Positions 16,447-23,731 of a stretch of DNA of 64,000 bases are shown here, one piece after another. The DNA lies in the NCBI RefSeq assembly GCF_038595055.1, contig NZ_CP152002.1, positions 5,376,501 through 5,440,500 of the forward strand, read 5' to 3'. The position numbers and the translations under genes were made by a program. This DNA is from Paenibacillus sp. FSL R7-0345 (lineage in GTDB: Bacteria; Bacillota; Bacilli; Paenibacillales; Paenibacillaceae). How positions within the stretch are numbered: position 1 is the stretch's first letter; each line of letters starts with the position of its first letter. The notes beneath the pieces are model-generated. The model had not been told where the DNA came from and searched no databases. It was given only the letters and a program-made list of their open reading frames with translations.

Positions 16447-16475
16447 TTGTACAAAACCGATTTATGTGATAATTT
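16447..16475 (+). promoter_or_regulatory. candidate promoter of kdgK
   Basis: TTGTAC (16447-16452), 17 bases, TAATTT (16470-16475), 57 bases upstream of the kdgK start codon. Confidence 0.45.
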
Positions 16476-16532
16476 CAAGTTACTAATCAATATACAGGGA
16501 ATCTCAGGATTGCCCTGGGGAGGAATATAAAG

Positions 16533-17486
16533 ATGAGTAAACAACTTAGTGCTGTCACTTTCGGCGAGCCGATGGCGATGTTTTATGCAAATGAAGCCGG
16601 GCCGCTGCATGAGGTTACCTCATTCTCGAAGGCGCTGGCCGGAGCAGAAAGCAACGTGGCAACCGGTCTGTCCCGCCTTGAGCACACAACCGGATATGTA
16701 ACCAAGCTGGGCGAAGACAACTTCGGCCAATTTATCGCGTTGGCTTTGAACAAAGAAAATATTGATACCGGCAGCATTACCTATACTAAGGAAGCTCCTA
16801 CCGGAATGCTGATCAAATCAAAGGTGCTTACCGGCGATCCTAAGGTTGAATACTTCCGCAAAAACTCCGCCGCTTCCAAGCTGAGCCTGGCTGACTTTGA
16901 TGAAGCCTATTTCGCTTCCGCCGGCCATCTGCATGTAACCAGCATTTCTTCGGCTCTCTCTAAGACCTGTCATGAGTTCTCACTGCACGCCATGGAGTTT
17001 ATGAAAAAAAACGGCAAAACCGTCTCTCTCGACCCGAACCTGCGCCCTACCCTCTGGCCTGACAAGGAGACAATGATCGCTACCATCAATGACCTGGCTA
17101 CCCGCTGCGACTGGTTCCTTCCGGGACTTGGCGAAGGCAAAATTTTGACCGGCCTTGAAACACCAGAGGAAATTGCTGCTTATTATCTGGAACGCGGCGT
17201 CTCCCTTGTTGTAATCAAGCTGGGCCCTGAAGGCGCTTACTACAAAACCGCTGCCGGAGAAGAAGGCTACGTAGACGGCTTCAAAGTAGAAGAAGTAGTA
17301 GATACAGTAGGTGCCGGCGACGGATTCGCAGTTGGTGTAATCAGCGCTATGCTCGAGAAGCTTCCCGTAGCCGAAGCGGTACGCCGCGGCAATGCCATCG
17401 GCGCTTTGGCGGTAATGTCTCCCGGAGACATGGACGGACTGCCGACCCGCGACAAGCTGGAGAGCTTCATGAGTGCGGGTGTTTAA
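16533..17486 (+). CDS. kdgK: 2-keto-3-deoxygluconate kinase (PfkB family)
   Basis: Phosphorylates 2-keto-3-deoxygluconate to the substrate of the Eda aldolase encoded divergently. The 317-residue protein has the PfkB sugar-kinase layout: VTFGEPMAMFYANE at the N-terminus, GGA-like substrate segment ALAGAESNVATGL, the DPNLRPTLWP motif common in KdgK, and the C-terminal signature DTVGAGDGFAVG with the catalytic aspartate. GGGGAGG lies upstream of the ATG. The gene is monocistronic by its own terminator. Neighbouring eda and a KdgR-like gene make the assignment to KDG rather than fructose or ribose strong. Confidence 0.93.
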   Translation: MSKQLSAVTFGEPMAMFYANEAGPLHEVTSFSKALAGAESNVATGLSRLEHTTGYVTKLGEDNFGQFIALALNKENIDTGSITYTKEAPTGMLIKSKVLTGDPKVEYFRKNSAASKLSLADFDEAYFASAGHLHVTSISSALSKTCHEFSLHAMEFMKKNGKTVSLDPNLRPTLWPDKETMIATINDLATRCDWFLPGLGEGKILTGLETPEEIAAYYLERGVSLVVIKLGPEGAYYKTAAGEEGYVDGFKVEEVVDTVGAGDGFAVGVISAMLEKLPVAEAVRRGNAIGALAVMSPGDMDGLPTRDKLESFMSAGV

Positions 17487-17527
17487 GCGTTACTGCTGAC
17501 TGTGCACTGAGAAGCAATTATTATTTG

Positions 17528-17575
17528 TAAAAAAAGGAGGACTCCAGCGGCGTTACGCCGGGAGCCCTTCTTTTT
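17528..17575 (+). terminator. intrinsic terminator of kdgK
   Basis: An A-rich arm with GGAGGACTCC pairs with GGGAGCCCTTC, with an inner GGCG/CGCC stem, followed by TTCTTTTTG. Flanking A- and T-runs allow it to work in both directions. Confidence 0.8.
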
Positions 17576-17751
17576 GTTTGCAGCTTTTGCAGCGGTAGCT
17601 TGGTTGCCAGACGGGCCGCAGTTAATAGGATTTCCCCCTTTACTCCAGCTAAACCAACGGCATGTCCGCACTCGTACAGTGTTTTCCGGACAAGCAGCCC
17701 ACTTAAGTGCTCTAATCTAGCAAACATTCAAATTTCCATAGACGCAGAAAC

Positions 17752-17780
17752 GAAAAAAAGAGGGAATCATCGCTTCCCCC
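17752..17780 (-). terminator. terminator of the KdgR-like gene
   Basis: GGGAA / TTCCC hairpin with a seven-base loop; on the minus strand it is followed by CTCTTTTTTTCG. It lies 146 bases past the regulator stop. Confidence 0.6.
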
Positions 17781-17925
17781 ATAACTTTTATCTAAACTTG
17801 TCTAAAACACACTTCGGCATAGGGCATATAGTCGGAGGTTTGAGGGAAAAGTGGTGTCACAGGAATAAACCGGTTTACACCCTCGCTCACCGGCTCTACC
17901 AAAGCCCCCCCCCTGCCATTCCCGC

Positions 17926-18942
17926 TTATACCGGCGACCGCACCGACTGGCCCTGCTGAAGCGCAGGCGGAAAACGGTACGTAATCGGAACCGCCGCATC
18001 CTGATCTTCGATCAGCGAGAGCATGATCTTTGCAGCCTGCATACCCATTTCATAGGCAGGCTGGCGGATCGTAGTGATCGCCGGGTTGTAGATCAGGGCA
18101 AACTCGGCATCGTCAATGCCAATCACGGACAGGCGGCCGGGAATCGCAATGGAATTCCGGTTTGCGTATTTCAAAATCTCACCCAGCACCAGGTCATTGG
18201 CAGCAATCAGTGCTGTCGGCGGCTGCGGTCCGCTTAGCAGATCATCCAGCGCAGCAGAGATCTGCTCCCGGGAAACACTGCGCATATAGCGTTCATTCAG
18301 CGGCAGGCCTGCCTCCTCCATCGCCTTCTTGTAGCCGCTCATCCGCTCCTTGCGCGGGGTTATCGCGTTCTCCCCGAGCGGCAGGGAAAGAATAGCAATG
18401 GCCTCATGGTTGTTGCGGGTCAGCTCCTTAACCGCCGTCTTCACGGCCATTTCATTGTCCAGCAGCAGGCTCTGCGTTGTCACTCCCTCAACCAGCCGGT
18501 CCATGAATACCAGCGGATATTCCGCCTCAATCAGCCGCGTATAAGCCGCAGACTGGTGACCAGTCGGAAAAATAATCAGCCCGTCCACCTGACGCGCCAC
18601 CAGCGTCTCCACATATGTATTTTCTTTATCCGAGTTCTCGTCGGCATTGCAGATAATGACCTGAATGCCGCGGCGCTGCAGCTCATTTTCGATCGCCCGG
18701 ATGCACTGGATCGACAGCGAGTAGTCAATATTGGCAACAATGATCCCGACCATATGCGTGCGGTTCTGCTTCAGGCTGCGGGCCAGTCCGTTCGGCTGAT
18801 AATTCAGCTCCTCGATCACGTCGGCAATCCGGTTCTTGGTCGCTTCACTCATGTATTTAAACCGTTTATTCAAAAATTGTGAGACTGTGCTCTTCGAGAC
18901 TCCCGCCTTCTGGGCAACATCCTCAATTGTCAGTTTCTTCAT
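17926..18942 (-). CDS. kdgR: LacI-family regulator, KdgR-like
   Basis: A 338-residue LacI/GalR repressor. The helix-turn-helix is KLTIEDVAQKAGVSKSTVSQFLNKRF, with hinge NYQPNGLARSLKQNRT, followed by a periplasmic-binding-like effector domain (VGIIVANIDYS, DGLIIFPTG, VIGIDDAEFA). The SKSTVSQFLNKRF segment and neighbourhood with kdgK and eda fit KdgR, which in Bacillus represses the KDG genes. The longest ORF begins at 18963; the ATG at 18942 is preferred because GTGGAG lies 8 bases upstream and the HTH starts directly. Targets are probably the eda/kdgK control region, by inference. Confidence 0.8.
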   Translation of the reverse strand: MKKLTIEDVAQKAGVSKSTVSQFLNKRFKYMSEATKNRIADVIEELNYQPNGLARSLKQNRTHMVGIIVANIDYSLSIQCIRAIENELQRRGIQVIICNADENSDKENTYVETLVARQVDGLIIFPTGHQSAAYTRLIEAEYPLVFMDRLVEGVTTQSLLLDNEMAVKTAVKELTRNNHEAIAILSLPLGENAITPRKERMSGYKKAMEEAGLPLNERYMRSVSREQISAALDDLLSGPQPPTALIAANDLVLGEILKYANRNSIAIPGRLSVIGIDDAEFALIYNPAITTIRQPAYEMGMQAAKIMLSLIEDQDAAVPITYRFPPALQQGQSVRSPV

Positions 18943-19032
18943 CTCTTCCGCTCCACTCCGCATAAAAAAGCCATACCTTTGATATTATCAAAAGTATAGC
19001 TTTTTTTTAGTAAATTATCCAGATGAAATGAA

Positions 19033-20199
19033 CTAAAGTTTTTTCTTCATTGTGGAGGCATCGATCTTCTCCCCGTGTTCGTCATACCACCAGTCGTAAA
19101 ACCATTGCTCACCGGTGGCCATACCGATATCCACCGTCCGTTTTTCACCGTTAACCTCATAATGAGCCACATAATAATCTTCTTCAGTATCAATGGACAG
19201 TTCTCCGTAATGCACTTTGGTTGGCCGCTTTTTCTTTTCTGTAGTAACTGTTTCTGTAAGCACATCACTCTTCCCGGTTGTTATATCGTACAGCTTGCTG
19301 TGCTGAATAAAACCGCCATTCCCGTCCTCTTTATAATCAACCAGCAGCAGCTCATTCCGCTCCGGATCAGCAGCAATAAATGCATGATCAAGACTATACT
19401 CAGAGGAATTGAATGTAAAGAGATCAAACGGAACAGCCACTTCTCCTACAGAGGCTTTTCTGAGATCCAGTGCAGATATTTTACCTGGACTATACTGTTT
19501 CACTTCTCCGACCGTATAAGCCCCATTGGTAAATACCAGATAATCTCCCGCACTTAATAGGTATCCCAGAGCAAAATAGGTCTGTGCACCGCCTGCATAC
19601 AACGGAAAGGTATACAGTCTTTGGGCGGACTCTACCGACAGCTCGGTATGCCCCTTAGGAGTAAGATAGAGAGTATAAGGCTCTGTATTCCGGGTATATC
19701 CGGGTCTGAGATAATCGGCCTTAGGCGGCGGCGGTGACCAAACAATACCCAGCGGAGTCTCCACTGCCTGCGCAGATCTCTCATCCCTGTCGATTGGCAG
19801 TGACATCACATACTTCAATCCGCCGATTTCAAAATTCACCTTACTGAAGTATCCCGCACTCTTCTGTACAGCAGGCGAAGGAGAAGGGGCAGCCGGTTCA
19901 GATGGCTGGACTGCAGCGCCACTTTTATTGTTCCATATGGACAGCGGACTGTCACCGCCGCCCGTCAGCGGCCACAGCAGCGCACCCGTCAGCAGCACCG
20001 CCGTCACCCCGGCAATGCCGATGCGCCTGCGCATAATAACCTTCCCCGCCACGGCACGCCGCTCAGCAGCAAGCTCGATCCGGGCCATCAGCTGCGGGGT
20101 GAACCCGTCTTCCGCGAACGGATTGCGTCCGGCCTCACGGTACCATCCAGGCTTCTCCGTCATTACCTTCGCCTCATCCTCTGCCTGTCTGTGCTTCAT
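19033..20199 (-). CDS. membrane protein, probable anti-sigma factor of the adjacent ECF sigma
   Basis: A 388-residue protein with a cytoplasmic N-terminus of about 58 residues (PGWYREAGRNPFAEDGFTP), one membrane segment near residues 59-80 (GIAGVTAVLLTGALLWPL), a Pro/Ser linker, and an extracytoplasmic domain of about 280 residues. No zinc-finger HC motif is seen. Its ATG overlaps the stop of the sigma reading frame (ATGA at 20196-20199), the standard arrangement of ECF sigma/anti-sigma pairs, which is the main reason for the call. The extracytoplasmic domain is not recognised. If the sigma gene is truly inactive, this protein has lost its partner. Confidence 0.65.
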   Translation of the reverse strand: MKHRQAEDEAKVMTEKPGWYREAGRNPFAEDGFTPQLMARIELAAERRAVAGKVIMRRRIGIAGVTAVLLTGALLWPLTGGGDSPLSIWNNKSGAAVQPSEPAAPSPSPAVQKSAGYFSKVNFEIGGLKYVMSLPIDRDERSAQAVETPLGIVWSPPPPKADYLRPGYTRNTEPYTLYLTPKGHTELSVESAQRLYTFPLYAGGAQTYFALGYLLSAGDYLVFTNGAYTVGEVKQYSPGKISALDLRKASVGEVAVPFDLFTFNSSEYSLDHAFIAADPERNELLLVDYKEDGNGGFIQHSKLYDITTGKSDVLTETVTTEKKKRPTKVHYGELSIDTEEDYYVAHYEVNGEKRTVDIGMATGEQWFYDWWYDEHGEKIDASTMKKKL

Positions 20200-20732
20200 C
20201 GCTCATCCTCCTCCAGCGCTTTTCTCATGTTCTCCCTGGCCCGGGACAGCCGGGATTTTACAGTTCCTTCCGCTACACCGAGCAGCGCCGCCGTTTCTGC
20301 GGTGGACAGCCCCTGCTGAATCTCCAGCACCAGCACCTCCCTGTGCTTATCCGGCAGCTCCATAATCAGCTCCCAGATGCGGTTAACATACTGCTTGCTT
20401 AGCGCCTCTTTTTCGGCAGACCGTGCTTGTCCGGGAGCCTGGCTCTTGCCCAGCGGAATGAATCTGTGTCAAAAGCTGTTCCGCCGCCAGCTGAATGCAG
20501 TGTTGCGGGTAATGGTCAACAGCCAGGTTTTTAGTGTGGCGCTGCCCCGGTATTTGGCGATATTGCGGTGCGCCTTCAGGAACACCTCCTGGCTGATGTC
20601 ATTCGCCTGCTCCCGGCTGCCGGTCAAAAAATACGCATAATTCCACACATCCCGCCCGTAAGTCTCCATCATTTCCCGCAGCGTCATGGACGGCGCATAA
20701 GCCACGGCATAAGGTAATTCTTCACTGTGCAT
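20196..20732 (-). pseudogene. ECF sigma factor gene interrupted by an in-frame TGA
   Basis: One reading frame of 178 codons encodes a complete ECF sigma factor except for a TGA at 20469-20471 (codon 88). Codons 1-87 give region 2 (DVWNYAYFLTGSREQANDIS, then TLKTWLLTITRNTAFSWRR). Codons 89-178, in the same frame, give the linker and region 4 (LPDKHREVLVLEIQQGLSTAE, then LLGVAEGTVKSRLSRARE), ending in a stop that overlaps the anti-sigma start. The frame is unbroken on both sides, so a single substitution explains it. It may be a true nonsense mutation, a sequence error or readthrough. The start at 20732 follows AGAGGTG; 20738 is an alternative. Confidence 0.85.
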
Positions 20733-20887
20733 CTTCATTCTCACCTCTTTGGCCAATAAGACTCTCCAGACTGCATTTGGTTCCCTCGATCTTCCAATTT
20801 CTTTATAGTTAACTCTTGTACGCAAAAAAATATGTATTTTAACTTAAATTCAATCATTTTTAACGTTCCTTTTTACGTTTTATTGCG

Positions 20888-20916
20888 TTGTATCCTGTGT
20901 AATACAGGAATATAAT
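20888..20916 (+). promoter_or_regulatory. sigma-A promoter of the LacI-exporter operon with embedded operator
   Basis: TTGTAT (20888-20893), 17 bases, TATAAT (20911-20916). The spacer contains the perfect inverted repeat TCCTGT, five bases, ACAGGA (20893-20909), extended by further partial symmetry. A repressor bound there would block polymerase; the LacI-type product of the first gene is the natural candidate. Confidence 0.75.
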
Positions 20917-20969
20917 AACAGTATTCAGGCATAAGCTGCTGTGTTGTACAGCAACAACGGGGGATTCTT

Positions 20970-21959
20970 ATGAAAAGCAAAAAGGTAACGCTGACCCAGA
21001 TCGCGGAAGCGCTCGGGCTCTCTCCGGTGTCGGTCAGCAGAGCGCTGGCGGATCAGAGCGGCATCAGCGAGGAAATGAAGGCCAGGATTGTGGAAAAAGC
21101 AGCGGAAATGGGCTATATCCGGCCCCGTAAAGCAGCGCCTCCGAAAATTCTGGTCCTGCACCAGAAGCCCTACCAGCATGACAACAGCAACTTCAGCTAT
21201 AAGGTTCAGGGGATCGAGAAGGCGCTGCAGCAGGCCGATACGGATTACAGCATTGAATTCGTCGATAAGGAGCACCAGAACAGGCTGGCCTTGCCTTACC
21301 GTTTAAGTAAAGGCTACAAGTTCGACGGGGTTATTTTTATCGGCAGATTTAACAGTGACTATATTTCCTTTATTCATAAGCAGATTCCGGCGCTGATTCT
21401 ATATGTGGGGTACTCACCAGCCTATGATTACGACAGTGTGTGGTTCAGCTTCCTGCATGCCGGCTACAAGCAGTGCCAGTATCTGATCGGCCGCGGGCAC
21501 CGTGCAATCGGCTTTGTAGGGAATCTTAGCGCCTACCGCAACAAGGAAAAGAAAACAGGCATAACCTCCGCTCTGGAGGAGCATGGCCTGCCGGCTGACG
21601 GGGCGTTTTTTTGGGAGCGTGATGATACACTTGGGAGCAGGCTGTCCGGGCTGATTGCCGAAGGCGGGCTTCCGACCGCTTTTATCTGTGAGCATGACTT
21701 CGCGGCTATAGAGCTGATCCGTCTTCTGCAGGAGCGTGAAATTAAGGTTCCGGAGGATGTGTCCATTCTCAGCAGCGGCAACACGGAAATATCGGCTCTT
21801 TCAACCCCTCCGCTTACTACGATGGATCTGAATATCGATTACTCCTGCCTGAGAGTCGTAGCCACACTGCTCAGCCGGATTGCCGACCCGCAGAAGCCTG
21901 CGGAGAATATTGCTGTGCTTAGCACTTTTGTGGAAAGAGAATCCGTAAGGAGCATCTGA
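20970..21959 (+). CDS. LacI-family transcriptional regulator
   Basis: A 329-residue LacI/GalR regulator. The helix-turn-helix is VTLTQIAEALGLSPVSVSRALADQSGIS, followed directly by a periplasmic-binding-like domain (KILVLHQKPYQHDN, GYKFDGVIFIGRFNSDY, GHRAIGFVGNLSAY). The hinge is short, RPRKAAPPK, and lacks the usual N-x(3)-R-x-L pattern. GGGGGA lies upstream of the ATG. It is first in an operon with two ABC exporter subunits (35-41 bases downstream) and its promoter spacer holds an inverted repeat, so autoregulation is likely. LacI control is more common for sugar uptake than for exporters, so the effector is uncertain. Confidence 0.88.
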   Translation: MKSKKVTLTQIAEALGLSPVSVSRALADQSGISEEMKARIVEKAAEMGYIRPRKAAPPKILVLHQKPYQHDNSNFSYKVQGIEKALQQADTDYSIEFVDKEHQNRLALPYRLSKGYKFDGVIFIGRFNSDYISFIHKQIPALILYVGYSPAYDYDSVWFSFLHAGYKQCQYLIGRGHRAIGFVGNLSAYRNKEKKTGITSALEEHGLPADGAFFWERDDTLGSRLSGLIAEGGLPTAFICEHDFAAIELIRLLQEREIKVPEDVSILSSGNTEISALSTPPLTTMDLNIDYSCLRVVATLLSRIADPQKPAENIAVLSTFVERESVRSI

Positions 21960-22000
21960 GATCGATACAGGCAGGTGTATTTTCAAAAGGTGGGATGTCA

Positions 22001-23731
22001 ATGAAATCCTCAATATTGCTGCGTTTTTTCAAAGCCCGCAAGACGGATTACCTGATCGGGTTTTCTTTTATGTTCGCCGCCTCCTTTATTCAGACGCTGT
22101 TTCCCAAGGTGCTGGGCCGTGCGGTTGATCTGATGAAGGTCAGCGGCTTTGACACCCGGCAGGTGCAGCTTCAGGTGCTGTGGATGGTGCTGATTGCCGC
22201 CGGCGTGTTCACCTGCACTTTTTTATGGAGAAATATCATCATCAAAAGCGCGCGCAACCTCGAATGTTACCTGCGTGAGGAGCTGGTCCGGCACTATCTG
22301 AAGCTCTCTCCCTCTTTTTATAACAGCCGCAGGACAGGCGACTTGATCGCTTATGCCATCAATGATATATCCGCGGTACGGATGACGTTCGGTCCGGCCA
22401 CGGCGATGTCGTTCAACGGCATTGTGATCTGCTGCTCCTCCATTTACTTCATGTTCGCTACAGTCGATCCCCGTCTTACCCTGGCTACGCTTGCCCCTTT
22501 GCCTTTTATCATTGTAATTATGCTTTTCAGCAGCCGTAAGGTTCAGACCCGGTTCAGAGTGGTCCAGCAGCAGTTCGGCGCCGTGTCCGGCAAGGTTCAG
22601 GAAAACATCTCCGGTATCCGTGTTATCAAAGCTTATGTGCAGGAACGTTCAGAAATGGAGCGCTTCAGTGAGCTGAGCAGCAGGATGAAACAGGCCAATC
22701 TGGATCTGATCCGTGTCTCTGCGGCGCTGCCGGCGATGATCGAATTCGGTTTTGCGGTCTGTTTTGTTATTAATCTGGTGTACGGCAGCCGTCTGGTTAT
22801 GCGCGGGGATATCAGTGTCGGGGATTTCGTCGCTTTTAACGGGTATTTGAGCCTGATCATCAGCCCTATCGTGTCTATCGGCAAAATCGTCACCACCATT
22901 CAGCGCGGCATAGCCTCTCTGGGCAGACTGTATGAGGTGCTGCGGGTGCAGCCTGACATTAAGGATAAGCCGCAGGCGATCCAGAATCAGCCTGAAGGTG
23001 AAGCTGAGCTTCGCAATCTGACCTTCAGTTACGACGGCTCGGATACGCCTGCCCTGCGCAACATCACACTCAGCCTCCCTAAGGGACACAGTCTGGGCAT
23101 CATCGGCCGCACCGGCTCCGGTAAAAGTACACTGGCCTCGCTGCTCTTCCGCTTCTACAATGTAGAGCGCGGGCAGATCAGCCTGGACGGCAGGGATATC
23201 AACGATTACGGGGTTGAGGCACTGCGCCGCGGAATGGGCTATGTGCCGCAGGACAGCTTTGTTTTTGCCGCTACGGTTAAGGATAACATCGCCTTTTTCA
23301 AGGATAGCTATAGTGATGCTGAGGTCCGGCAGGCGGCTAAATCCGCACTGATTGCGGACAGTATCAATAGCTTTCCGGACGGCTATGATACGATTCTCGG
23401 AGAACGCGGTGTCAATCTGTCCGGCGGACAAAAGCAGAGGCTGGCCATCGCCCGCGCCCTGGTCAGTGATCCGGCTATTCTGATTCTGGATGATGCGCTG
23501 TCGGCAGTGGATAGCGTGACGGAAGGGCAGATTCTGGCGAACCTCCGGCAGGTCCGTGCAGGCAAAACCAATATTCTGATCTCGCACCGCATCTCGTCCA
23601 TTAAGGAAGCAGATGAGATTATTGTGCTCGACAAAGGGGTTATCGCCGAACGCGGGACGCATGAACAGCTGCTTACGAAAGGAGGCCTGTACTTTGATAT
23701 CTACACGGAACAGCATGAAGACTGCAATTAG
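22001..23731 (+). CDS. ABC exporter half-transporter, degenerate-site subunit (BmrC/YheI-like)
   Basis: A 576-residue fusion of a six-helix exporter membrane domain and an ATPase domain. The ATPase shows Walker A GRTGSGKST, Q-loop YVPQDSFVF, signature NLSGGQKQR and Walker B ILILDDALSAVD, in which aspartate replaces the catalytic glutamate. That change marks the degenerate site of heterodimeric exporters such as BmrCD, and the next gene encodes the canonical partner. The ATG at 22001 is chosen over 21995 because AAGGTGG has proper spacing only to the second ATG. The substrate is unknown; drug or peptide export are both possible. Confidence 0.9.
   Translation: MKSSILLRFFKARKTDYLIGFSFMFAASFIQTLFPKVLGRAVDLMKVSGFDTRQVQLQVLWMVLIAAGVFTCTFLWRNIIIKSARNLECYLREELVRHYLKLSPSFYNSRRTGDLIAYAINDISAVRMTFGPATAMSFNGIVICCSSIYFMFATVDPRLTLATLAPLPFIIVIMLFSSRKVQTRFRVVQQQFGAVSGKVQENISGIRVIKAYVQERSEMERFSELSSRMKQANLDLIRVSAALPAMIEFGFAVCFVINLVYGSRLVMRGDISVGDFVAFNGYLSLIISPIVSIGKIVTTIQRGIASLGRLYEVLRVQPDIKDKPQAIQNQPEGEAELRNLTFSYDGSDTPALRNITLSLPKGHSLGIIGRTGSGKSTLASLLFRFYNVERGQISLDGRDINDYGVEALRRGMGYVPQDSFVFAATVKDNIAFFKDSYSDAEVRQAAKSALIADSINSFPDGYDTILGERGVNLSGGQKQRLAIARALVSDPAILILDDALSAVDSVTEGQILANLRQVRAGKTNILISHRISSIKEADEIIVLDKGVIAERGTHEQLLTKGGLYFDIYTEQHEDCN

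Larger units (their letters stand above)
17487..17925. other. intergenic region between kdgK and the KdgR-like gene
   Basis: A 439-bp gap between convergent genes. It holds the two terminators at 17528-17575 and 17752-17780. A minus-strand ORF of 68 codons (17521-17727) lies between them but has only a weak ribosome binding site and overlaps the kdgK terminator, so it is not called a gene. Sequence 17780-17925 shows nothing recognisable. Confidence 0.6.

Noticed and set aside
20469-20471. Selenocysteine or recoding at the TGA in the sigma gene
   Set aside because: No SECIS-like hairpin follows directly and a sigma factor has no use for selenocysteine; a nonsense change, error or simple readthrough is more likely.
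22649-23716. 355-codon minus-strand ORF
   Set aside because: Antisense to the first ABC exporter subunit, with no start signal and no recognisable motif.
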